This document shows positions 1 through 4,748 of a DNA stretch of 5,520 nt, piece by piece. Below the pieces are notes generated by a model, which did not search any database, had not been told where the DNA came from, and saw only the letters and a list, made by a program, of their open reading frames with translations. Made by a program: the position numbers and the translations under genes. The DNA is from Thiomargarita sp. Lineage in GTDB: Bacteria > Pseudomonadota > Gammaproteobacteria > Beggiatoales > Beggiatoaceae. Positions within the stretch are counted from its first letter, which is position 1. Every line of letters starts with the position of its first letter. The stretch is from the NCBI GenBank assembly GCA_030618965.1, contig JAUXCJ010000113.1, positions 1 through 5,520 on the forward strand, in the 5' to 3' direction.

Positions 1-71
1 AATATTACCGAACTGACGTTTTCTAACTCACCCAGTGCGTCATCAGCAATTTTTTTCGCTTCCAGGATTTC
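1..71 (-). pseudogene. Displaced C-terminal frame of the KilA-N gene
   Basis: Read on the minus strand from base 71, this frame gives EILEAKKIADDALGELENV and then SSVI, open with no stop to the left edge. The Glu/Ala/Lys/Leu-rich composition suggests an amphipathic helix or coiled coil, as often follows a KilA-N domain. A TGA at 74-72 closes the frame just upstream, so it can only be translated by entry from the KilA-N frame between bases 71 and about 50. It is probably the true continuation of the KilA-N protein. Its full length lies outside the window. Confidence 0.6.
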
Positions 72-508
72 TCACCGAAGTAGCTGAGGTTTTTGGGAAA
101 CTCGGTGGGTTGGCTTGCTTGTAACTCAACACGCCCTGTCGTCAGCAACTCGAATATCCAATCGGTTACCATCACTGCAAATTTGGGGCTGCACCATTGG
201 GCAAGGTTTATTGACACTTTTGGATGCACCCAAGAGCCTTGATTTTCTGGGTTGCCTCCTTGAATTATTTGGATAAGTCCTTGATTTTGTTCCGTTGGGA
301 GATTTCTCCCAACGGCTGATTCAACAGGGATTCCCTCCGAATCAGACAAAACCACTAAAAACTCACGGGTACTTTGCAAGCGCCGATAATCCTTAAACAG
401 CTTTCCCGTCGCTTTGCACATTGCTGTCGCGTCCAAAAAACCGTCACCTTTACGTTGCTTGATTTCGACACCATTGAAATTGCGAGTGATGTTACATATA
501 TTAGTCAT
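23..508 (-). CDS. KilA-N domain protein, C-terminal frame displaced
   Basis: This is a phage-type KilA-N DNA-binding domain protein, a family common in phages and prophage-derived islands; its role here is unknown. The domain fills residues 1-125: the GDGFLDATAMCKATGK block (21-36), QGGNPENQGSWVHP (83-96) and SPKFAVMVTDWIFELLTTG (107-125) are its hallmarks. The ATG at 508 is supported by an AGGAAGG Shine-Dalgarno (514-520) five bases upstream. After about residue 145 the protein turns into a short basic tail (KSWKRKKLLMTHWVS) and stops at 23-25. The -1 frame reads EILEAKKIADDALGELENV, a far better helical C-terminus, and stays open to the window edge. The gene is therefore either frameshifted by one base or uses -1 slippage at the A-AAA-AAA run (56-50). 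A leader with two hairpins precedes it. The family call is secure; the state of the C-terminus is not. Confidence 0.88.
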   Translation of the reverse strand: MTNICNITRNFNGVEIKQRKGDGFLDATAMCKATGKLFKDYRRLQSTREFLVVLSDSEGIPVESAVGRNLPTEQNQGLIQIIQGGNPENQGSWVHPKVSINLAQWCSPKFAVMVTDWIFELLTTGRVELQASQPTEFPKNLSYFGEKSWKRKKLLMTHWVS

Positions 509-540
509 GTTAACCTTCCTATAAAAGTTAATGTTGATAT

Positions 541-561
541 GGCACGACTGATAATCGTGCC
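541..561. repeat. Perfect 7-bp hairpin in the KilA-N leader
   Basis: GGCACGA (541-547) and TCGTGCC (555-561) are exact inverted repeats around a 7-base loop. It sits 20 bases before the KilA-N ribosome binding site on the minus strand. No T run follows on either strand, so it is more likely an mRNA leader structure or a protein-binding palindrome than a terminator. Function is not shown. Confidence 0.5.
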
Positions 562-569
562 GCCCAAAA

Positions 570-615
570 GAGAGTGATTACCTTTGTTTTGGCGAACGTT
601 TAGGTAATCGCTCTC
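570..615 (-). terminator. Terminator-like hairpin after the 620-766 remnant
   Basis: Bases 570-583 and 602-615 form a 14-bp stem with one G/T mismatch around an 18-base loop. Read on the minus strand the stem is followed at once by TTTT (569-566 region), as in a Rho-independent terminator. It starts five bases after the stop codon of the ORF remnant at 620, fitting the end of that former gene, and separates it from the KilA-N gene. The T tract is short and the loop is long, so efficiency is doubtful. TGGCGA (590-595) can pair instead with TCGCCA (614-619), giving a competing structure. Confidence 0.45.
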
Positions 616-619
616 GCCA

Positions 620-766
620 TCATCCTTTCAGCATATCCCCAAAATCCTTTTCAGCTAGCATCAGCGCAGCTTTTTCAACAAAATCCCGAAAACACGGGGA
701 CTTTTCGATAGCAGCTCAAATAGCCTGATCAAAATCGCTCCAGTGATTTAGCTTGGGTGAATTTTA
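620..766 (-). pseudogene. Orphan C-terminal ORF remnant with internal TGA
   Basis: One minus-strand frame reads SPKLNHWSDFDQAI, then TGA (718-716), then AAIEKSPCFRDFVEKAALML and AEKDFGDMLKG, and stops at 622-620. The composition (charged, with alternating hydrophobics, ending in a Lys-Gly tail) looks like the C-terminus of a real helical protein, and the sense on both sides of the TGA is continuous. No start codon or N-terminal part is visible: a TAA lies at 766-764 and the bases beyond are A+T-rich noise. I do not recognise the family. Most likely it is the 3' remnant of a lost small regulatory or phage-type gene upstream of the KilA-N gene, with a matching terminator-like hairpin behind it. 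Confidence 0.45.
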
Positions 767-864
767 AAGTCAATATCTATTGCGGAAGTATTAAAATAAA
801 AAAATTAAAATTTAAACCTAAAATATAGACGACATTTCAAAAATCAATACCTGTTTCGGATTTT
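767..864. other. A+T-rich gap without recognisable gene
   Basis: This stretch between the remnant at 620-766 and the stop of the tandem-HTH gene is very A+T-rich, with runs of A and T around 794-835. I see no open frame with a start, no clear hairpin with a T tract, and no conserved motif. It may once have held the 5' part of the remnant gene. Confidence 0.4.
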
Positions 865-1245
865 TTAATTATATTTATACCGTACCAAATCATCATAATG
901 AACTAAATATCCTTTCCCATTCTTTGCCTTTTTTGATGCGATACTTCCTTTTGTTATTAATGAACGAATATGCCGATCTGTATATCCTATTTTTTCAGCA
1001 GCATCACTCACGGACATATAGATATCATCGCCTTTGATTTTCAGTCCACCCCTGCCGTGCCCCTGCTTAGCCTTCCGTGTATTCAAATGGTTTTGTAGGC
1101 TACTAATATTTACCCACGAATGCCCACCCTTACCACGCTTCTGTGACAACTCGCCCATAACAACACCATCACCTAACAATTTATAAATCCTTGCCCTTGA
1201 CAATCCAAACTGCTCAGACGCTTGCCGAATAGATAGCCTTTCCAT
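865..1245 (-). CDS. Small DNA-binding protein with two tandem HTH domains
   Basis: The 126-residue product contains two excisionase/MerR-like helix-turn-helix units joined by a basic linker. Unit 1 (about 4-54) has LSIRQASEQFGLSRARIYKLL followed by a wing-like GKGGHSWVNISSLQNHL segment. Unit 2 (about 77-123) has SVSDAAEKIGYTDRHIRSLI followed by GKGYLVHYDDLVRY. In both, the recognition-helix region is followed by a Gly-rich turn and a strand ending at a Leu, the layout of an XIS-type winged HTH. The linker (58-72) is Lys/Arg/Gly-rich. The ATG at 1245 has a strong AGGAGG five bases upstream. Nothing suggests decay, unlike its neighbours. It lies between KilA-N and Rha genes, so a phage-type regulator or recombination directionality factor is plausible; the exact role is inference. 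Confidence 0.75.
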   Translation of the reverse strand: MERLSIRQASEQFGLSRARIYKLLGDGVVMGELSQKRGKGGHSWVNISSLQNHLNTRKAKQGHGRGGLKIKGDDIYMSVSDAAEKIGYTDRHIRSLITKGSIASKKAKNGKGYLVHYDDLVRYKYN

Positions 1246-1257
1246 AATCGCCTCCTA

Positions 1258-1283
1258 AATATCAATAGCTTTATGATATTATA
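1258..1283 (-). promoter_or_regulatory. Candidate promoter and operator of the tandem-HTH gene
   Basis: TATAAT lies on the minus strand at 1283-1278, with no convincing -35 box. AATATCA (1258-1264) and TGATATT (1274-1280) are perfect inverted repeats separated by 9 bases. The palindrome overlaps the last bases of the -10 box and the expected start of transcription, and ends a few bases before the AGGAGG. That is the place an autorepressor would bind. The site is visible; autoregulation by the HTH protein is inference. Confidence 0.35.
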
Positions 1284-1331
1284 ACTTACATTTTGGAGTA
1301 AAATATAACAAGGCTACGTGTTTTGGATGGG

Positions 1332-1360
1332 TTTGCAGGTACGAAATTCGTACTCGCAAA
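1332..1360. repeat. 29-bp imperfect palindrome centred on GTACGAA-A-TTCGTAC
   Basis: The core at 1339-1353 has 7-base arms around a single central A. It is nested in TTTGC (1332-1336) and GCAAA (1356-1360), with only the two bases between core and outer arm mismatched. Neither strand has a T tract after it, so it is not a simple terminator. It may be a protein site or part of a mobile repeat. Confidence 0.55.
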
Positions 1361-1424
1361 ATTCTTAATAAAAAGAAACAGTTCAATACCAGTTAAAATC
1401 TCGTAGTCCTCACCAACTGGACTC

Positions 1425-1482
1425 TGGAGTGCAAGGTTACCAAACAAGAGCTGATAAAAGCGCAAGGTAACCTTGCACTCCA
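1425..1482. repeat. Perfect 17-bp inverted repeat, 24-bp spacer
   Basis: TGGAGTGCAAGGTTACC (1425-1441) and GGTAACCTTGCACTCCA (1466-1482) are exact inverted repeats. The right arm also lies inside its own 15-base palindrome, GCAAGGT-A-ACCTTGC (1462-1476), with the same architecture (7-base arms, central A) as the core at 1339-1353. There is no T run after either arm. The arms could be ends of a very short non-autonomous element or a cruciform-forming repeat. Confidence 0.65.
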
Positions 1483-1543
1483 AGCAGGCGCGTGTAACGA
1501 TAAATAATTATTAAATACATTTACTTACATATTACAGTTTAAC

Positions 1544-1847
1544 TTAATGGCTGTGACGCTGGAGCGTGGGAACGATAAAATCCACCGCATAATCTGTCTG
1601 CATCAAACCGGTTTGCTTCTGGTTTAGGAGGGCGTACTTTTCAGGCTGACCTTTGATTTCTCCGATTTCAAATCGGACTAATCCAAGCAATTGAAATTTA
1701 TCCGAATAACTACTGAGGTTTTTCATGAGTGACTCATGTTGGATACCAAGACGCTTGGCGATAAGGCGACTATCAACACGGGGTGCCGTCAGTATTGATG
1801 ATCTTGATTATTTGCGTTTCAGACGTATTTTGCGTAATCTCAACCAT
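1544..1847 (-). pseudogene. Rha-family phage regulator, frameshifted and tail-replaced
   Basis: Rha proteins are phage-encoded regulators with an N-terminal DNA-binding-like domain. The first part starts at ATG 1847-1845 and reads MVEITQNTSETQIIKIINTD then GTPC before a TGA. A different frame takes over at 1777: VDSRLIAKRLGIQHESLMKN, then LSSYSDKFQLLGLVRFEIGE, IKGQPEKYALLNQKQTG. Joined, these give the usual Rha order: 'DGxPVVDSRxIAKxLGIQHxxL', then 'F...G...FE......PEKYALLNxxQT'. The break is one extra T or two missing bases near 1778. The internal ATG at 1726 is only a Met inside the domain. After QTG (about 1615) the sequence no longer follows the family and ends in VDFIVPTLQRHSH, probably foreign repeat sequence. 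There is no clear ribosome binding site. Non-functional, in my reading. Confidence 0.65.
1555..1580. repeat. Possible dispersed-repeat fragment in the Rha tail
   Basis: ACGCT-GG-AGCGT (1556-1567) followed by GGGAACGATAAAA resembles the 'cgtgggaacgataaaa' family of short dispersed repeats I recall from gammaproteobacterial genomes rich in intergenic repeats. It supplies the last codons of the broken Rha frame. The resemblance is from memory and not verified. Confidence 0.3.
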
Positions 1848-1890
1848 GCTACATCATTTTATGCCGGTTTAACTTAGGAATTTAATTATA

Positions 1891-2177
1891 ATGAATCGAG
1901 CTGATTCTAATAATATAGTAAAATTTCTCTTATAATTTTATTAGGTGGATGCGCGGCAAATATTATAGTTCCAGAAGCCAACACAGTAGATGCAAGGGCT
2001 TTTGCACAAAACTGCTCAAGCTGCCATTCTTTGCGCCACCCTAATGTGCATACAGCACAAGAATGGGAAGAGGTAGTGAATTTGATGGAAATTAAAAGGA
2101 AAAAACGTGGGATGGCAAAGACAGATGAAGCCACTCGTTTACAAATTTTGGCCTATTTAAAACGACATGCTAAATGA
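1891..2177 (+). pseudogene. Monoheme cytochrome c lipoprotein, signal peptide out of frame
   Basis: The ATG at 1891, with AGGAA at 1876-1880, reads MNRADSNNIVKFLL and stops at TAA 1933. One frame back, from 1929, the sequence reads LIILLGGC with a lipobox Cys at 1950-1952, then AANIIVPEANTVDARAFAQ, the heme motif CSSCH (2013-2027), the W-containing helix HTAQEWEEVVNLM, a GMAKT segment with a candidate axial Met, and the terminal helix DEATRLQILAYLKRHAK, ending at TGA 2175-2177. Restoring one base near 1924-1930 gives a textbook 21-residue lipoprotein signal and a 76-residue mature protein. The family is a small class I-like c-type cytochrome, anchored in a membrane facing the periplasm and carrying electrons. 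No ATG, GTG or TTG lies in the cytochrome frame upstream of the Cys. Either a recent frameshift mutation or a sequence error. Confidence 0.72.
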
Positions 2178-2208
2178 ATAATCGGCGATAGATAGTAGAC
2201 AAGTCTAG

Positions 2209-2397
2209 TTGGGTAAATCCCTCTGGCATATTGCGCCACAGCCAGATGGCAGCACTCGCCTACGGATTGAGGCAGTCATGGAGCCCAAAATTTGGGTTCC
2301 CCCGTTGATTGGCCCCTCTCTGGTTGCCAATTTGTTAAAAACCAGGGCCTTAAGTATGATGGAAAGTTTAGAAACATTGAGTCAATCCCATTTTTGA
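2209..2397 (+). pseudogene. C-terminal fragment of an SRPBCC-like protein
   Basis: The 62-codon frame reads SLWHIAPQPDGSTRLRIEAV then MEPKIWVPPLIGPSLVANLL. This resembles the last strands and C-terminal helix of SRPBCC (START/polyketide cyclase-like) proteins, where a W-x-I-x-P...DG-x-TRL strand is followed by 'P.fWvPPLIGP' and an amphipathic helix. Such proteins are normally about 150-200 residues; the N-terminal two thirds are absent. A TAG lies in frame immediately before the TTG at 2209, and there is no Shine-Dalgarno, so it is a truncated remnant rather than a small gene. Its stop lies 16 bases before the lipoprotein ATG, suggesting the two genes were once co-transcribed. The family call is from motif memory. 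Confidence 0.5.
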
Positions 2398-2413
2398 TTA
2401 GGAGTATTTGTGC

Positions 2414-3913
2414 ATGTTATTTAGACACTATATTGGACGAATTGGTTTAGTTCTACTCCTTTTAATTTCTGGTTGTTCGGCTATTTCCACTTTGCCAGAA
2501 AAACCCTTGGAGATAGGTACAAACCCGACATTATCCGAATGTGAAACGCTTTTTTATCGCTTAGATAAATCCGTAGCAGAACTGGGAATAAAAGATAGCC
2601 AAGCTGTTCCCATCCCCGATTTTCCCTATCTGGGAAGCGACCGATTTTTAGCCAGTTTCCGTGATCATATCTTTTCAAATAGCCAATTTATTGCCTGGGT
2701 AGATCGTTTGCAACAGCTTAGGGAACAAGGGCGCAAAGTCGAAATGGATAACCTACCACCGCGAGTAAAACATCTATTTCTTCCCTATAAAACCGTCCAA
2801 GAGTGCGGTAATTTATTACGCCAGCGCGATTTTTCCCAACAGCGTAACCGGCAAAAACTTATCGAGGCAATCTATGTGCCAGATGAATACCAAACCTGGA
2901 AACGGATATTGGGATTGTATTGGGTTTCTGCTTGGCCGATTAAAATGGGAGTACATAAGTTGCATAAAGAAATTTTGGAAACTTATAGCATTCCCTTGGC
3001 TAAATTAAAGGTAAAAGGTAAATTAATTCGCTATCTTCCACCTAAAAATTCAAAATTCTTAGATGCAAAGGAAATCAGTGATATTCTTCTGTATTCGGCA
3101 CGTAATCCATTGCACATTCCCGAACCTACAGACAAGGAAATGGAAAGCTTGTTTGCTACTTTTGCCCCTATTTGGCAAGTAGATACTGTCAGCAATGATG
3201 ATAAAATTGGCGCAGTTATTTGGCGTGGCTCTATGGACAAAGCGATTATTGATACTAAGCTTCCCACAGTTTATCGCTACCTTTCCCATACTCTGTATCA
3301 AGGGAAAATTCTGTTACAACTTAACTATATTGTTTGGTTTCCAGCCCGCCCGTCAACTTCGACAATGGACATTCTTGCTGGACATTTGGATGGACTTCTT
3401 TGGCGCGTGACACTTTCGCCAGATGGAACCCCCCTCGCTTATGACACTATCCATAACTGCGGCTGCTACCATTTGTTTTATCCCAGCAGCAAGGTTTGCC
3501 TTCTCCCAGCAGACGGCGTACTTCAAGAACCAGCATTTTCTCCGCAAGCAGCACCAAAATTGCAGCCAGGACAATTTCCTGCTTTACGCATTGCTCATAC
3601 CAGTCATTTTGTTGACAGAGTTAGCCAACAGCCGCTGAATCAAGGGCGTACTAAAACTTATGTCTGGGCAGATTACGACACTCTGCGTTCCCTGCCATTA
3701 AACGGACAAAGACGAAGCCTATTTCAAGCTAATGGTATTGTGTCAGGTACACAACGAGGAGAAAGGTGGATATTATGGCCAATGGGAATTCCTGGACCTG
3801 GAGAAATGCGTCAAAGAGGACACCATGCGACCGCTTTTTTTGGTAGGCGGCACTTTGATGATTCCAATCTGATGGATCGTTCTTTTAAACCTCGTAATGG
3901 TGCTTGTCCATAG
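2414..3913 (+). CDS. Conserved 499-residue lipoprotein of unknown function
   Basis: The protein begins with a lipoprotein signal, MLFRHYIGRIGLVLLLLISG, with lipobox Cys21 followed by Ser, which favours the outer membrane. I chose ATG 2414 because AGGAG (2400-2404) lies nine bases upstream; a TTG at 2408 is only three bases from it. Residues about 30-200 are mostly helical and charged. The C-terminal half has dense, presumably conserved motifs: VWFPARPSTSTMDILAGHLDG (H324), HNCGCYH (347-353), WADYDTLRSLP (about 419-429), WPMGIPGPGEMRQ (455-467), GHHATAF (470-471 His pair) and GRRHFDD (His480, Asp482-483). The Cys/His/Asp clusters could bind a metal, but I cannot name a family or reaction. It seems intact. 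A degraded second copy of residues about 421-467 lies at 4749-4889. The stop is three consecutive TAG codons (3911-3919). Confidence 0.85.
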   Translation: MLFRHYIGRIGLVLLLLISGCSAISTLPEKPLEIGTNPTLSECETLFYRLDKSVAELGIKDSQAVPIPDFPYLGSDRFLASFRDHIFSNSQFIAWVDRLQQLREQGRKVEMDNLPPRVKHLFLPYKTVQECGNLLRQRDFSQQRNRQKLIEAIYVPDEYQTWKRILGLYWVSAWPIKMGVHKLHKEILETYSIPLAKLKVKGKLIRYLPPKNSKFLDAKEISDILLYSARNPLHIPEPTDKEMESLFATFAPIWQVDTVSNDDKIGAVIWRGSMDKAIIDTKLPTVYRYLSHTLYQGKILLQLNYIVWFPARPSTSTMDILAGHLDGLLWRVTLSPDGTPLAYDTIHNCGCYHLFYPSSKVCLLPADGVLQEPAFSPQAAPKLQPGQFPALRIAHTSHFVDRVSQQPLNQGRTKTYVWADYDTLRSLPLNGQRRSLFQANGIVSGTQRGERWILWPMGIPGPGEMRQRGHHATAFFGRRHFDDSNLMDRSFKPRNGACP

Positions 3914-3949
3914 TAGTAGGGAAACTACAGGAGATTGGATTGTGTGTTG

Positions 3950-3978
3950 TGGTTGAATCTTATTATTAACTACAACCA
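3950..3978. terminator. Weak hairpin between convergent genes
   Basis: TGGTTG (3950-3955) and CAACCA (3973-3978) can pair across a 17-base A+T-rich loop in the gap between the lipoprotein and AAA/nuclease genes, whose stops face each other. The right arm overlaps the end of the minus-strand gene. A convergent pair needs a terminator here, but the stem is short and no good T tract follows. Confidence 0.2.
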
Positions 3979-4617
3979 AATCACCTCAATCTTCTTCCCC
4001 CTTTCTTCCACAAACTCGCGTTTCCCCACGGCATCCCAATCTTTCACCTCTCCACGACTAAAAATCACCAACCAACCACTATCTAAACTCAATCTATGTA
4101 AATAATCAACAAGTTGCTTTTTACCATCGGTTAATGCTTTTTTACTCTTCAATTTTAGTTCAAATGCAAACCGTTCTCCTGCAAAATCAATATATAAATC
4201 TAAACGTCCCAAACCAGCAGCATATTCTCGCTTAACCTGCCCACCACCATTAACAACCCTTTGCAACCATGCCATAAATAACAAATGAGGCGCTGCCTCA
4301 GATGGTTGATATTCTTTAGGAAGATCAATCAGGGCTTTAATACGGAATTGATTAATAATTGTTTGATTTACTTCGACAATATGATTTCTCCACGCTTGAG
4401 CTGCTTCAACATTTACATACAAAGCAATATATTTTCCTTGTCGGTTGATGTCCTCCATTAATTGCAACATCATAGTGGTTTTACCAGTTTGGCGGGGGGC
4501 ATGTAGGATAAAATAACGTTCGGCATCAATCAATTTTTTGAAATTGTCGAAATCAAGGGAAATCATATAATGTTTTTCTGGTACAGATGGCCCAGCAGTG
4601 TTAAATGATTTTTCCAT
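3970..4617 (-). CDS. AAA-type P-loop/PD-(D/E)XK nuclease protein, middle deleted
   Basis: The 215-residue product joins the two ends of a normally much longer (roughly 450-550 residue) AAA-like ATPase with a C-terminal nuclease-fold domain. Residues 1-75 carry the family start (FNTAGP, then HYMI), the Walker A-type loop APRQTGKTT (40-48) and the strand ALYVNVEAAQA (65-75). Residues about 106-215 carry EAAPHLLFMAWLQRVVNGGG, GRLDLYIDFAGERFAFELKLK (137-157) with Asp140 and Glu153-x-Lys155 of the PD-(D/E)XK fold, and a terminal LVIFSRG strand. Walker B (hhhhDE), the sensor and lid region, and the linker are missing between about 80 and 100, in frame. ATG 4617 has AGGA six bases upstream. ATP hydrolysis is unlikely; the nuclease-like end might still fold. 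Family relatives are frequent, multicopy and poorly understood. It lies between the two lipoprotein-gene copies. Confidence 0.8.
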   Translation of the reverse strand: MEKSFNTAGPSVPEKHYMISLDFDNFKKLIDAERYFILHAPRQTGKTTMMLQLMEDINRQGKYIALYVNVEAAQAWRNHIVEVNQTIINQFRIKALIDLPKEYQPSEAAPHLLFMAWLQRVVNGGGQVKREYAAGLGRLDLYIDFAGERFAFELKLKSKKALTDGKKQLVDYLHRLSLDSGWLVIFSRGEVKDWDAVGKREFVEERGKKIEVIWL

Positions 4618-4675
4618 AGCGTTTCCTTTTGGAGTTGTGAATGATTGAGCATTTTAGCACAATAATGAAACAAAA

Positions 4676-4681
4676 ATTATA
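4676..4681 (-). promoter_or_regulatory. Candidate -10 box for the AAA/nuclease gene
   Basis: A consensus TATAAT lies on the minus strand 59 bases upstream of the ATG at 4617, in an A+T-rich stretch. No good -35 hexamer stands at 16-18 bases, and TAAAAT nearer the gene is an alternative. TATATT/AATATA (4684-4698) forms a small A/T inverted repeat just upstream. Weak call. Confidence 0.3.
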
Positions 4682-4748
4682 CCTATATTTTTAATATAAA
4701 CTTATGAATTGAATTAGGTATTCAGCTTGAGTCTTTGGTGTGTTGCCC

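Larger units (their letters stand above)
1310..1485. repeat. Composite palindromic intergenic element
   Basis: This gap between the tandem-HTH gene and the Rha remnant is built from inverted repeats rather than a normal gene. From left to right: a long imperfect palindrome at 1332-1360, a CCAGTT/AACTGG pair (1389-1394, 1415-1420), and a perfect 17-bp inverted repeat at 1425-1441/1466-1482. A 65-codon frame runs through the whole block on the minus strand (1483-1286), but it has no convincing ribosome binding site and its start falls inside the 17-bp arm, so it is probably incidental. The block looks like a MITE-like or REP-like dispersed element; other genomic copies cannot be checked from here. 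Confidence 0.45.

Noticed and set aside
374..577. 67-codon plus-strand frame
   Set aside because: It is antisense to the KilA-N domain, has no ribosome binding site and no domain.
1425..1482. 17-bp inverted repeat as an intrinsic terminator
   Set aside because: No T tract follows on either strand, and the 24-base loop is long.
1286..1483. 65-codon minus-strand frame as a gene
   Set aside because: It lies wholly in the palindromic block, its start is inside a 17-bp inverted-repeat arm, and I see no ribosome binding site or recognisable domain.
1891..1935. Programmed frameshift in the cytochrome gene
   Set aside because: The bases around the frame change (GTA AAA TTT CTC) do not make a canonical slippery heptamer, so mutation or sequence error is simpler.
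1907..2134. 75-codon minus-strand frame
   Set aside because: It is antisense to the cytochrome coding frame, which has a lipobox, CxxCH and a typical terminal helix.
2408..2413. TTG as the lipoprotein gene start
   Set aside because: It is three bases from the AGGAG; the ATG at 2414 has nine-base spacing and begins a normal signal peptide.
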